Shown here in pieces: positions 32,279-41,279 of a stretch of 64,000 nt of DNA. Origin of the DNA: Nocardia terrae (GTDB lineage: Bacteria > Actinomycetota > Actinomycetes > Mycobacteriales > Mycobacteriaceae). Numbering within the stretch: position 1 is the first letter of the stretch; every line of letters starts with the position of its first letter. A program made the position numbers and the translations under genes. Location of the stretch: positions 496,001 through 560,000 of the forward strand of contig NZ_WRPP01000001.1 of the NCBI RefSeq assembly GCF_009760405.1. The letters are read 5' to 3'. A model generated the notes under the pieces. The model made no database searches. It saw nothing but the letters and a program-made list of their open reading frames with translations, and was not told the origin of the DNA.

Positions 32279-33556
32279 TCAGCGTCGGAACTCCTCGACC
32301 GGGGTGAACTCGGCATCCCGGTCGCCGACCTCGTTGCGGTACCACCGCTCGCGCCGGTACCGCTGCACCCGATCGGCCACCGCGTCCAGCCCGGGCACGG
32401 TGCGGCGCAGGGTTTCCGCGCCGAACACCATCGGAGCCTGCAGCAGCGGATGGAGCACCCACGGGAACCGGTCCGGCATCCGATGGCGGGCGTAAGTGGC
32501 GGGCGGCAGCCAGAACGCGGTGTAGCCGATCTGCACCCGATAGTTGAACTCGTCGCGAATCCGCTTGGCCCACGGCGTATCCGGCTTCGGGGCGAACGCG
32601 GGCAGATACGACTCCACCAGCTCCTCGCCGTCCGCGCCCGCGGTACGGGCGCGCTTGACGAAAGCGGCGAACATCAGCTGCACCGACTCCCGGAAGTCGC
32701 GCGGATACCAGGCGGGCTGGACGCCCAGCAGATGGCCGACGTATCGCCAGAAGTGCAGCGTCGCTTCGATTTCCGACACCGTCGTCTGATGTCCGAGGCT
32801 CCACAGCGCCAGTCCGGGCACGACGCTGCCGCCCATCAGAGTCAATGTGGCGTCCCCGACACTGATCGGCACGCCCCAGGCGTCGTAATCCCACTCCGGC
32901 CGCTGCATGAGCTTGCGCCGGATGAACACGTGCATGATCCGCACCCGCATGGCGGTCTGCCGGCCCCGCGCCCCCGGATCCAGCCCGCCCGGCTCGGACA
33001 CGTCGATCCAGAACCGCACCGTCTCCAACTGCCGCTTGTGCGCCTTGTCCCCGGCATATCCGCCCGCGTACGACAGCGGCTTGGCGATCGAACTCTCCGA
33101 ATACATCTCCAGCGTGCTGGTGGTGGCGAAACTGAACACCGAGGTGCCCCAGCGCCGGAAGACCTTCGCCCCCTGCGCCACCAGTTCCGTATCCAGCCAC
33201 TCCGGCGGCGTCTCGAACTCCTCGAACAACCGCTTCAGCGACGGCGGCGCGTCGACCACACTGTGCACTCCGTGCGCCAGCGCCTGATCCAGCATGGCCC
33301 GCCCCGCCTTGGGCCCGATCTCGCCGAGATACACCTCGTCGACGAAGGCCTCGGCCACCGGATCGGCCTGGTAGTAGGCCCCGGCGAAGGCTCGCACCAA
33401 CTCCTCGTCGGGTTGCGGATCGAACCGGAACAGCCCGCGCCACAACCGCCGTACCCGCTGCACCCCCGGATCCCCGACCCGCTCCCAATACCGGAACTCG
33501 CTCGGAACCTTCCCCGCCGCAGCCACTTCCAACGTCGCGGGAGCCTTGCCTGCCAT
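32279..33556 (-). CDS. Oxygenase of the MpaB/Lcp (DUF2236) family
   Basis: A 425-aa helical protein of the family that includes latex-clearing protein Lcp and fungal MpaB. R175-x-x-x-T179 and H209 (IMHVFIRRK) keep the spacing I recall for Lcp Arg164, Thr168 and haem ligand His198; the Lcp Lys167 position is Glu178 here. There is no Tat or Sec signal, unlike secreted Lcp, so it should act in the cytoplasm. Haem-dependent oxygenation of a hydrophobic substrate is likely; rubber cleavage is not indicated. Confidence 0.85.
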   Translation of the reverse strand: MAGKAPATLEVAAAGKVPSEFRYWERVGDPGVQRVRRLWRGLFRFDPQPDEELVRAFAGAYYQADPVAEAFVDEVYLGEIGPKAGRAMLDQALAHGVHSVVDAPPSLKRLFEEFETPPEWLDTELVAQGAKVFRRWGTSVFSFATTSTLEMYSESSIAKPLSYAGGYAGDKAHKRQLETVRFWIDVSEPGGLDPGARGRQTAMRVRIMHVFIRRKLMQRPEWDYDAWGVPISVGDATLTLMGGSVVPGLALWSLGHQTTVSEIEATLHFWRYVGHLLGVQPAWYPRDFRESVQLMFAAFVKRARTAGADGEELVESYLPAFAPKPDTPWAKRIRDEFNYRVQIGYTAFWLPPATYARHRMPDRFPWVLHPLLQAPMVFGAETLRRTVPGLDAVADRVQRYRRERWYRNEVGDRDAEFTPVEEFRR

Positions 33557-33750
33557 GCCAGCAGCCTAGGTTTCGCGCCCGGACCCGAGCAGAGAATTCC
33601 GGCCAACTCCGACGACGGTTCCCATCGGCATCTCGCATGTTCCACCGGCGGTCCGCGACCGCCTCACCGAGCGATGACGGCAAGGTGTTCTGCTCGAAGT
33701 CTCCCGACGGCAGGTAGTCGCCGAGGGCCGCCACGCCATAGGGTTCGGTC

Positions 33751-34311
33751 GTGATCCCCTTGTTCGAGCCTGTGGCCACCGTCGACGAACTGATGTCCCT
33801 GCTGGGCGACTGCGAGGACGCCTGGGACATGCCCGACCGCAGCGGCGACCCGGTCGACATCCTCGACCACGACCGGCAGTGTGCCGAGATTCTGCGCCGC
33901 GACTTCCCAGCGGACGAGGAACTGCAGGTCGCGGGGTTGGTGCACGACATCGGGCATGTGCTGGTGCCCGGCGACGACGCGGGGCACGGTGTGCACGGCG
34001 GTGATGCGGTGCGAGCACTGCTCGGCGACCGCGTCGCGCGGCTGGTCGAACTCCATGTCGTGGCCAAGCGATACCTGGTGGCCGCGGATTCGGCGCACGC
34101 CGCGGCACTTTCGCCCTCGAGTCAGCGCACCCTGGTCGCGCAGGGCGGTCCGATGACGCCCGCCGAGGTCGCCGCCTTCGAGGCCGACCCCGACTTCTCC
34201 GCCGCCATCGCCCTGCGCCGCGCCGACGACGCGGGCAAGATCGTCGGCCTCACCGTCGGCCCCCTCGACACCTGGCGGCCGATCATCGAACGGGTAGCTG
34301 CCGCACGCTGA
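33751..34311 (+). CDS. HD-domain protein, PhnZ/MIOX-like
   Basis: A 186-aa HD-domain protein starting with GTG. The metal-site pattern is DH (D39-H40), LVHDIGH (H65, D66), H82, H102 and Lys106 in LHVVAKRYL. This short HD layout matches predicted HD phosphohydrolases related to PhnZ, a di-iron oxygenase cleaving 2-amino-1-hydroxyethylphosphonate. No phosphonate gene is near. It is divergent from the Lcp/MpaB-like gene. It could be an oxygenase or a nucleotidase. Confidence 0.78.
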   Translation: MIPLFEPVATVDELMSLLGDCEDAWDMPDRSGDPVDILDHDRQCAEILRRDFPADEELQVAGLVHDIGHVLVPGDDAGHGVHGGDAVRALLGDRVARLVELHVVAKRYLVAADSAHAAALSPSSQRTLVAQGGPMTPAEVAAFEADPDFSAAIALRRADDAGKIVGLTVGPLDTWRPIIERVAAAR

Positions 34312-34737
34312 CTCAGCCCGCCAACCCGCTCGAACACACCCGGCCCGTGACTCCAGCGGGCCACCGCTCTCGGCCAGTACCTGCCCGCGCGGCCCGAGCG
34401 ACACCCGCGAGCGCCGGGCTGCGCCGGTTCCTGCTCGCACACCCTGCACACGCCGGTTTCTGCTCGCGCCGGTTGTTCGCGCCCTCCTGGTCCATTCCGG
34501 CTGGTTCCCGTCATAGGGGCGTGCTCCCAGCTGGATCCGTCGGTGCCCGTGGATCGGCTGGTCCCGTGGATTCCGGCCGAATGCCTGCCGACATGACGGT
34601 GCCGGATCCGCCAACGACACGCTGGTATGGCCGTGCTGGATGGCCCGAGGCGCGCTGGATCGGCTGCGCGGGGTCGGTTCCGGCGCGCCGGAATGGCCAT
34701 GTCGGACGGTCAAGTTGATGCGGCATAGACTCGCTCT
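34312..34737. other. Intergenic region, no supported gene
   Basis: About 425 bp between the HD-domain gene and the LysR gene. It holds several loosely repeated words around GCTGGATCGGCTG and CCGTGGATCGGCTGG. Frames here lack coding character. Confidence 0.5.
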
Positions 34738-35646
34738 ATGCCGCTGTCGCCACGGGTTCCCGATCTGTCCGCGCTGGACCTGCTGTTGTCGGTGGTCGAG
34801 CTGGGGAGTTTGGGGCGGGCGGCGAAGGCGCACGGGATCAGTCAGCCGTCGGCGAGCTCGCGGATTCGGTATCTCGAGCAGTTGGTGGGGGTGGCGGTGC
34901 TGGAGCGGACCACTCTCGGGTCGCGGCCGACCGCGGCGGGCGCGTTGATCGTGGAGTGGGCGCGGGATGTGGTGGACGCGGCGGCGCGATTGGATGCCGG
35001 GGTCGACAGTCTGCGCGCGCAGCGGGATTCGCGGCTGCGGGTGGCGGCCAGTCAGACGATCGCCGAATATCTGTTCCCCAAGTGGCTGATCGGGTTGCGG
35101 GCGCGGATGCCGGACACCTCGATCGCGCTGGAATCGGGCAATTCGGCCGACGTGGCCAGGGCGGTGCTGGAGGGCCGGGCCGGTATCGGATTCGTGGAGG
35201 GCCCGCGGCTGCCGAGCGGGCTGGAAAGCCATGCGGTGGGACGGGATCGGCTGATCGTGGTGGTGGCGCCGGGTCATCCCTGGGCCAAGCGGGGCGAGGT
35301 CGGCGCGGACGAGCTGGCGCGCACGGCGCTCATCTATCGCGAGGCCGGATCGGGTACCCGCAACTCGTTCGAGCGGGCCATGGGCGCCGTCGGGCCGGAC
35401 TGGACACCGGATGTCGCGCTGGAACTGTCCTCCACCACGGCCATCAAGTCCGCGGTGGCCGCGGGCGTCGCCCCGGCGGTGCTGAGCTCGCTGGCGGTGG
35501 CCTCCGAACTGGCCGAGGGAATCCTGGTCTCGCCGACCGTGACCGGACTGGATCTCGAGCGGCAGCTGCGCGCGGTGTGGCCGACCGGACAGAAGCCGAC
35601 CGGTCCCGCGCGTGATTTGTATGCCATTGCGCGCCGCCCGATTTGA
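34738..35646 (+). CDS. LysR family transcriptional regulator
   Basis: A 302-aa LysR regulator. The winged HTH is DLLLSVVELGSLGRAAKAHG then SQPSASSRIRYLEQLVGVAV; the effector domain follows with LRVAASQTIAEYLFPKWLIG, VEGPRLPSGLESH and VVVAPGHPWAKRG. No divergent partner gene is present; the upstream 425 bp are empty, and the next genes are on the same strand, so its target is unclear. Confidence 0.93.
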   Translation: MPLSPRVPDLSALDLLLSVVELGSLGRAAKAHGISQPSASSRIRYLEQLVGVAVLERTTLGSRPTAAGALIVEWARDVVDAAARLDAGVDSLRAQRDSRLRVAASQTIAEYLFPKWLIGLRARMPDTSIALESGNSADVARAVLEGRAGIGFVEGPRLPSGLESHAVGRDRLIVVVAPGHPWAKRGEVGADELARTALIYREAGSGTRNSFERAMGAVGPDWTPDVALELSSTTAIKSAVAAGVAPAVLSSLAVASELAEGILVSPTVTGLDLERQLRAVWPTGQKPTGPARDLYAIARRPI

Positions 35647-35674
35647 GTCCTTTCTGGGAGTTTTGCCGGAAGTG

Positions 35675-35704
35675 TTGACAGAGTGACGCCCATCACCCTA
35701 ATGT
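35675..35704 (+). promoter_or_regulatory. Sigma-A-like promoter
   Basis: TTGACA (35675-35680), 18-bp spacer, TAATGT (35699-35704). It points toward the 91-aa gene that starts at 35852, leaving a leader of about 140 nt. Confidence 0.5.
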
Positions 35705-35851
35705 TCCGGCGCAGGTGCTGCGGATTTCGCGAGGACCGTGCCTGCCTGCATATTTCTTTCCGCAATACAATGCCTTCGCTGAATTCGCAGCTCGAAGACA
35801 CAAGTGCGCCAACGCCTCCCGCGAGCGTTATCAAAGGGTTATGGTCACGGC

Positions 35852-36127
35852 ATGGTGCGAACCGCCGCCGCTGCCGCAGACCCGGATGAACCTCACATTC
35901 CGGCTACTGCTTCGCGGCCAAAGCTAGAGGTTGTTCCCGAAACGCCCGACCCCGAAGCGCCACAGCCCCACTCCTTCGGCGCACACGTCCTGAGCGCGGC
36001 CGATATCGAGCGACTCCCGTCCTCGGCCCGGCACCGCATCGCGGCCTTCATCCACCTGCAGGTGGCCACCCTCGAAGAGTGGCCCGAACCGGTCCTTCCA
36101 CCCATTCCCGACCTCGACGATCTCTGA
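35852..36127 (+). CDS. Small acidic hypothetical protein
   Basis: 91 aa from the ATG at 35852. The N-terminal half is low complexity; the C-terminal half is protein-like, FGAHVLSAADIERLPSSARH then RIAAFIHLQVATLEEWPEPV, ending PPIPDLDDL. A recognisable promoter lies about 150 bp upstream. No RBS is clear. Family unknown. Confidence 0.55.
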   Translation: MVRTAAAAADPDEPHIPATASRPKLEVVPETPDPEAPQPHSFGAHVLSAADIERLPSSARHRIAAFIHLQVATLEEWPEPVLPPIPDLDDL

Positions 36128-36266
36128 CATACCCGGCAATCCGCCCGGCTAAACGATCTTCGCGCGCCGATCTCGAAACACTTTGTGCGCGCTGCCAGTC
36201 GGCCCGGCCGGATCCTGGGATTTTGCCGGATGGCTCCGGCGGTACGGCCTGGCATGGTCAGCGACC

Positions 36267-37910
36267 ATGAACACCTTGCGGCCGACCACCCCGACCAGCT
36301 CTCGAACCCGTGCCACGACGCTGCTGGCCGCGCTGCTGACCCTCGGTGCGCACGCCACCGGACTCGCTGCCGCGGAACCGGATTCGAGCACCTGGTACGT
36401 CCGCGCTGGGGCACTCGCGGACGGAACCGGTAGCGCGGACGCGCCTTTCGACTCCCTCGCCCGAGCCGAGGCCCGCTCCCGCGACGGCGACACCATCATC
36501 GTGCAACCCTCCACCGCGACCCTCGACGGCGGAATCGCGCTCAAGCCCGGCCAGAAACTGCTGGGAGACGGCCCGGCGGTGATCGGAGCGGCCAATGACG
36601 CCGCGCTGCCCCGGATCTCGAACACCACCGATGACCACGACGGCGACGCCGTGCGGCTGGCCCCGCGGACCGAGGTGCGCAATCTGGTCATCACCGGCGC
36701 TCGCCGCGGCGGCATCTACGGCAGCGACGCCGCCGACACCGTGATCGCGGGCAACGACGTCACCGCCACCAACCAGGAGTGCGCCGACGGCTTCATGATC
36801 GGCCCGTTCGGCCTGCCGCCGACTCTGCCGCTGGGCGTGTCGATTCCGGCGCTGCCGGACTTCATCACGCTCAACAACGGCTGGGCGGCCATCATGACCG
36901 ACTTCCACGATGCGACGGGCACGGTTCGCATCGAGGACAACACCGTTCACGACACGGCCTGCGGCGACGGCATCGACCTTCGCGCCCTCGGTGCCAGCCG
37001 CATCGATGCCGACGTGAGCGGAAACACCCTGCGCGCCATCAATCTCGGCCTGGCCAAACTCTCGGTGCTCACCATCGGCGTGCAGGCCGGGGACAATGCC
37101 GGGCTGACCGGCCGGCTCGACCGCAACTCCGAGACCGACATCGCCACGACCGCAACGGGATTGCTCAATGCGATGGCCGACAGCGAGGGCGTCTTCATCA
37201 ACCCCTTCGGGCAGGCGCATCTGGATATCAGCGTGGACGCCAACCAATTCCACAACGGCTACGGCAATTTCTCCGCCAATGGTCTGGAGTACGCCACCAC
37301 CAGCGGCGCACCCGACAGCCGGGTCCGGGTGACCGACAGCGTCTTCGACAATGTCACCGGCGACGTCATCGAGAACTACAACCTCAGCACCGGCGGGGCG
37401 CACCAGTCGCTGACCCTGGAGAACGTGTACGCCCACCACTCCACCTTCCCCGGCGCGGCACTCGAGTCGCTGGTCCCCGCCAATCTCGGAAGCTGTGTGG
37501 TGACAACCAATTTCGGCCGCGCCGCGCACACCGACCTGACCATCGCCGGCTCGGACCTGGGCGACTGCAGCGCCGACGGCGTCGGGCTGATCGCCTACAC
37601 CCCGGCCGGATCCGAGCCCAGCACGGCCGCACTGACTTTCGACATCCACGACACCGTCGTCGGCGCCTCCGCGGCCAACGGCATCAACATCATGAATATC
37701 GGTGACACCGCGACGCTGCGCGGTTCGATCGCGCGGACCGCGATCGCGGCCGCGCGGGAATCGCTGATCCGCACCAGCTCCAGCGACGGCCCGATCGCCG
37801 ATGCCCGGCTGACCCTCGACAGCCTCACGCTGGACGGCGTCGCGCAGAGCTGCGACACCATCCAGCGTGACGGCACGGTAGCGCTGTCCGGTATCCCGGA
37901 AGGCTGCTGA
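36267..37910 (+). CDS. Secreted right-handed beta-helix protein
   Basis: A 547-aa exported protein. The signal peptide (TTLLAALLTLGAHATGLAAA) precedes a DUF1565-like start, STWYVRAGALADGTGSADAP, and then many parallel beta-helix coils such as VRNLVITGARRGGIYGSDAA, VRIEDNTVHDT and SRVRVTDSVFDNVTGDVIEN. Such folds act as pectate-lyase-like carbohydrate enzymes or cell-surface structural proteins; I do not see a clear catalytic cluster. It ends 2 bp before the convergent transporter gene. Confidence 0.8.
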   Translation: MNTLRPTTPTSSRTRATTLLAALLTLGAHATGLAAAEPDSSTWYVRAGALADGTGSADAPFDSLARAEARSRDGDTIIVQPSTATLDGGIALKPGQKLLGDGPAVIGAANDAALPRISNTTDDHDGDAVRLAPRTEVRNLVITGARRGGIYGSDAADTVIAGNDVTATNQECADGFMIGPFGLPPTLPLGVSIPALPDFITLNNGWAAIMTDFHDATGTVRIEDNTVHDTACGDGIDLRALGASRIDADVSGNTLRAINLGLAKLSVLTIGVQAGDNAGLTGRLDRNSETDIATTATGLLNAMADSEGVFINPFGQAHLDISVDANQFHNGYGNFSANGLEYATTSGAPDSRVRVTDSVFDNVTGDVIENYNLSTGGAHQSLTLENVYAHHSTFPGAALESLVPANLGSCVVTTNFGRAAHTDLTIAGSDLGDCSADGVGLIAYTPAGSEPSTAALTFDIHDTVVGASAANGINIMNIGDTATLRGSIARTAIAAARESLIRTSSSDGPIADARLTLDSLTLDGVAQSCDTIQRDGTVALSGIPEGC

Positions 37911-37912
37911 GC

Positions 37913-39679
37913 TCAGCCGATGGACTGGAAGATCTTCACGCCCACCAGGATCACGGCCAGCACCAGGTAGCCGCGCAGCGCGAACATGCCGACCGTGCGC
38001 GCGGTCGAGAACTGCGGCCGCTCCAGGGTGTCGAGCGCGGGCGTGCGCCAGGTGTCGCGATCGGCCTCCATGATCGCCTTGCGCTCGGCCCGGGTGAGGG
38101 GCGTGGAGTCCAGCTCCTCCACCTGGTCCGGGTCCAGGTTGCCGAGCTCCTTCGCCGTGCGCTCGGCATTGCGGCGGCGGCCGCGCTGCCAGGCGATCAG
38201 CATCCCCGCCCCGCCGAGCACGCCGACGAGAGCGCCTGCGCCGAAACCGATTTCGATGGTCGCGGTGGACAGACCCGGGAAGAACACGGCCGCGGTCAGC
38301 GCCAGCGACAGCAGCACCAGCGACCAGACGATGATGCCGGCCATGATGTTCTGCTTGACCGTGTTCACCCACGGCCCGAGCACGGCCTTGTCGTTGCACA
38401 GCAGCACCAGGAACACCGTCGCCGAGGGCAGCAGCACGCCGGCCAGCGCCTGCACGCCCTGGGTCAGCAGGCCCAGCACATGGTCGGGGCTGAAGGACAC
38501 CGCGGCGGCCAGGGCCAGCAGTGCGGCGTAACCGATGTAGAAGATCGGCGCCTCACTGACCTTCCAGTGCAGCGAGTGCCGCTTGCCCAGGGTGTCGCCG
38601 AGCGCGTACGTGGTGGCCAGGCCGACGGCGTTCGCGCCGATCAGCGAGGCGTCCAGCAGGAGCAGGGCGAACAGCGCGCCGACCGTGGTGCCCATGTGAT
38701 CGTGCAGCGCCTGCGCCACGGCCCCGGCGTCGGTGAAGTTGCCGACCGCGTCGGTGCCCGCGAGCCCGAAGGTCGCCGCGGCCATGATGGCGACCGCGCC
38801 CATCATGACCACCACGATGCCGACCCAGAGATCGATGCGCTCGTAGCGGATCCAGCGCGGGGTGATGCGCTTGTCGACGATGTTGGACTGCTGGAAGAAC
38901 AGCTGCCACGGCGCGACCGTGGTGCCGACGATGGAGACGATGAGCAGCAGCAGCGTGGAGTTCAGTCCGCCCGGGAAGGACGGCAGGAAGCCGTGCCCGA
39001 TCTGCCCGATTTGCGGGTGCGCCAGGAACGCCAGCGGGAACATGACGATGTTCAGCGCGATCAGCCCGAACAGGAACCGCTCCCAGCGGCGGAAGGACCC
39101 GCCCGCGACCATGGCGAACAACAGCACCGCCGCCAGCGGCACCGAGATCGCCTTGGGCAGCCCGAAGTAGTTGAGCGCCATGGAGACACCGATGAACTCG
39201 GTGACGATGGTCAGCGCGTTCACGATGAACAGGTCGCCGACGCTGAACGCGCCCCAGAACTTGCCGAAGCGGTCGAAGATCAAGCGCGCGTGGCCGACTC
39301 CGGCGACCGCGCCCAAGCGCACGACCATTTCCTGGTTCACGTACAGCACCGGGATGAGCAGTACCAGCGTCCAGACCAGGGCCATGCCGTAGTTCTGTCC
39401 GGCCTGGGCGTAGGTGGCGACGCCGCCGGCGTCGTTGTCGCCGACCATGACGATGAGGCCGGGGCCGATGACGGCCAGCAGCATGCGGAAACGCTGCCAG
39501 CGGGAACGGCCTTCGAGGGTGTCGTGCAGGCCGATGGAGCCGAGCGCGCCGACGATATCGCCGACATGGGCGCTGTCCATGACGGCGCCGGTGGGACGGG
39601 TGTCGGCTACGGGCGTGCCCGGGGCGGGCGCGGCGACGGTGGAGGAGCGGCGGCTGGAGCCGTTCGCGAAGAAGGCCAT
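37913..39679 (-). CDS. NRAMP-related magnesium transporter (NRMT-like)
   Basis: A 588-aa SLC11/NRAMP-fold transporter with eleven or so helices. In helix 1 the metal motif is D83-A-G-G instead of DPGN; in helix 6 the usual Met is Ala256 (GTTVAPWQ instead of ATVMPHN). Loss of the Met and Asn ligands is what separates Nramp-related Mg transporters from Mn/Fe NRAMPs. An extra N-terminal 60-residue region carries AHVGDIVGALGSIGLHD, and a cytoplasmic tail of about 90 residues includes GNLDPDQVEELDSTPLTRAE. The ATG at 39679 follows GAGGGAAGGG. An M-box riboswitch and a short uORF lie in the leader. Confidence 0.85.
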   Translation of the reverse strand: MAFFANGSSRRSSTVAAPAPGTPVADTRPTGAVMDSAHVGDIVGALGSIGLHDTLEGRSRWQRFRMLLAVIGPGLIVMVGDNDAGGVATYAQAGQNYGMALVWTLVLLIPVLYVNQEMVVRLGAVAGVGHARLIFDRFGKFWGAFSVGDLFIVNALTIVTEFIGVSMALNYFGLPKAISVPLAAVLLFAMVAGGSFRRWERFLFGLIALNIVMFPLAFLAHPQIGQIGHGFLPSFPGGLNSTLLLLIVSIVGTTVAPWQLFFQQSNIVDKRITPRWIRYERIDLWVGIVVVMMGAVAIMAAATFGLAGTDAVGNFTDAGAVAQALHDHMGTTVGALFALLLLDASLIGANAVGLATTYALGDTLGKRHSLHWKVSEAPIFYIGYAALLALAAAVSFSPDHVLGLLTQGVQALAGVLLPSATVFLVLLCNDKAVLGPWVNTVKQNIMAGIIVWSLVLLSLALTAAVFFPGLSTATIEIGFGAGALVGVLGGAGMLIAWQRGRRRNAERTAKELGNLDPDQVEELDSTPLTRAERKAIMEADRDTWRTPALDTLERPQFSTARTVGMFALRGYLVLAVILVGVKIFQSIG

Positions 39680-39826
39680 GGCCCTTCCCTCGCTTTCATC
39701 AGGTACTTCGGCAGGCGGAAAGCACCCAGCAGCCAAGCGATTTCGGGCACGGCGCGGCGTACCCGACGCGCGCGCCGACCACTCGACCGGCGTCGGAAAC
39801 GCCGCGAGGTTCGGTGTGAGGACGGG

Positions 39827-39910
39827 TCAGCCGGTGACCGGAATGCGGCAAGCCGGGGACGTCAAGGTTGTGAAATCCGTACTCGGATACGGACTATCGC
39901 CGGAACTCAT
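39827..39910 (-). CDS. 27-aa upstream ORF in the transporter leader
   Basis: ATG at 39910 preceded by GGGAGGTGAGGG at 7-bp spacing; 27 codons, then TGA at 39827. The peptide opens MSSGDSPYPSTDFTTLTSP and contains four Pro. It lies between the M-box and the transporter ATG. Proline-containing leader peptides such as MgtL couple low Mg2+ to expression of downstream Mg transporters in enterobacteria, so a similar role is plausible here. A minimal frame MAAGR-stop (39921-39938) ends inside its RBS. Confidence 0.55.
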   Translation of the reverse strand: MSSGDSPYPSTDFTTLTSPACRIPVTG

Positions 39911-40026
39911 TGTTCGTCCCTCACCTCCCTGCCGCCATGACGTACGCGGACGTCGTGCCTGTGTAGGCCAGACCGCGCGCGGCGAGAGGGAAACGCAGCC
40001 ACGTCCGAACGGCGTGGACCCGCACC

Positions 40027-40198
40027 CCTCTCGTCAGAGCTTCGGCACTGCACGACGTATCCGGGGCTCGCGGCCCGGGGAAGCCACTTCGGATCACCCC
40101 TTAATCCGGGGTGATCTGTCCTAACCCTGGGCGTCTCTCGACGTCGTCGGATCAGTGGCCTGTGTTCGTACAGGAGCCTCGCCTAGCGAGGTGCTGAC
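40027..40198 (-). ncRNA. M-box (ykoK leader) magnesium riboswitch
   Basis: Read on the minus strand, the leader contains in order CGCTAGGCGAGGCTCCTGTA, ACACAGGCCACTG, ACGTCGAGAGACGCCCAGGG, a hairpin GATCACCCC/GGGGTGATC (40092-40116), and CAGTGCCGAAGCTCTGACG, with outer strands CCTCG and CGAGAGG able to pair. This order and the GAGGCTCC, AGACGCC and CAGUGC..AAGCUCU blocks are those of the M-box, known from Bacillus mgtE. A TTGACA hexamer lies at 40228-40233. Its product gene is 348 bp downstream. The riboswitch normally reduces expression at high Mg2+. Confidence 0.9.
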
Positions 40199-40489
40199 TG
40201 AGCAATGGTGGTCTCGGTCAGCGGAGTTGTCAAATCCGGTCCGGTCGGTTCCTCGTAATCGCTTGCGCCCCAAGCTGGTCCGCTGACTCGCCTGGCGTGA
40301 GGCGCTCGAAATCGTCATGTCTGAATTGTGAACTGTTGGGAAATAACGGGAATCGGATATGTGTGTCGAGTCACTAAGTGACAAAAGTCCATTGTCGCCT
40401 GGCTGAGAACGGACTTAAAGTTTGCTTGTCAATAACTGATCCTGCGATGAGTTCAGATTCCGCGGGCCTATTCAATCGAGGTAAATCAA

Positions 40490-41209
40490 GTGCGCAAGAG
40501 GGGTATTGCTGCAGTTACCGCTTTGGTGGCCGCGGTCACAGCTGTTACTGCCGGAACTGCCAACGCAGAGCCTGTAACTGGGGATATGGGTGTAATTCAT
40601 TACACCGCCTCGGCTACGGACCGGTCGGCGACCATTACAACCGATCTCGGATCCATGGATGCCGACAATGGCGTGTTCAAAATCAAGGGCGCCGATGGAA
40701 CTGTGGTTGCCGGACAGGAACTGACATTCCGTGTCGATGATTTCGTCTTCCCGATCGCAGCGGAAATCCGCGATCACACCGCCACTCTGACACCGCTTTT
40801 CGATATGGCGCACGCGGTGTATCAGCCGGTCGCGCTGCCCTACGAGGACACCGCCCCCTGGAAGACTCCTTACGATCGTGAGCAGGCGGCCTGGAACCGC
40901 ATGAAGGACACCATCGCCATCGGCGCGACCATCGGCACCATCGTGGGCGGCATCGGCGGCGCGGCGGTCGGCTGCGCCCTGGGCGGCATCGCGGTCGGCT
41001 CCGGAGTGTCGCTGGCCACGGGCATCATCGGCGGCCTGTTCTTCTTCCTGCCCGGCGCGGTCGTCGGCTGTCTCGCCGGTGCCGCCGCCATGGGTGCGCT
41101 CGGCGCGGTCGCCGGCATGATCCTGGTCTCCGCTCCGGTGGCCATCGGCGCGGCGATCCAGTACTTCACCACCATCAACGAACCGTTCACCCCGGCTCCG
41201 GCGAAGTAG
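40490..41209 (+). CDS. Secreted or membrane protein with glycine-zipper segments
   Basis: A 239-aa protein starting with GTG behind GAGGT. Signal peptide: MRKRGIAAVTALVAAVTAVT then AGTANA. The central part is beta-like (VIHYTASATDRSATITTDLG, FRVDDFVFPIAAEIRDH). The C-terminal third has two Gly/Ala-rich hydrophobic stretches (IGTIVGGIGGAAVGCALGGI and LAGAAAMGALGAVAGMILVS), able to form a membrane hairpin or oligomer. Similar proteins are common in Nocardia. Function unknown. Confidence 0.8.
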   Translation: MRKRGIAAVTALVAAVTAVTAGTANAEPVTGDMGVIHYTASATDRSATITTDLGSMDADNGVFKIKGADGTVVAGQELTFRVDDFVFPIAAEIRDHTATLTPLFDMAHAVYQPVALPYEDTAPWKTPYDREQAAWNRMKDTIAIGATIGTIVGGIGGAAVGCALGGIAVGSGVSLATGIIGGLFFFLPGAVVGCLAGAAAMGALGAVAGMILVSAPVAIGAAIQYFTTINEPFTPAPAK

Positions 41210-41279
41210 TCGGCGTGGGCTCGGCCCCGGTCGCTCCGATGAGGGAGTGACCGGGGCTGCTGCCTGGCACCATCGAGAC

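Larger units (their letters stand above)
39680..40489. other. Long divergent regulatory region
   Basis: 810 bp between the transporter and a secreted-protein gene. Minus-strand content: promoter-like TTGACA, M-box, an unassigned stretch, the five-codon frame, the 27-aa uORF, and about 147 bp before the transporter ATG with a small hairpin GGCGTTTCCGACGCC. The right 250 bp are AT-richer and should hold the promoter of the gene at 40490. Confidence 0.6.
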
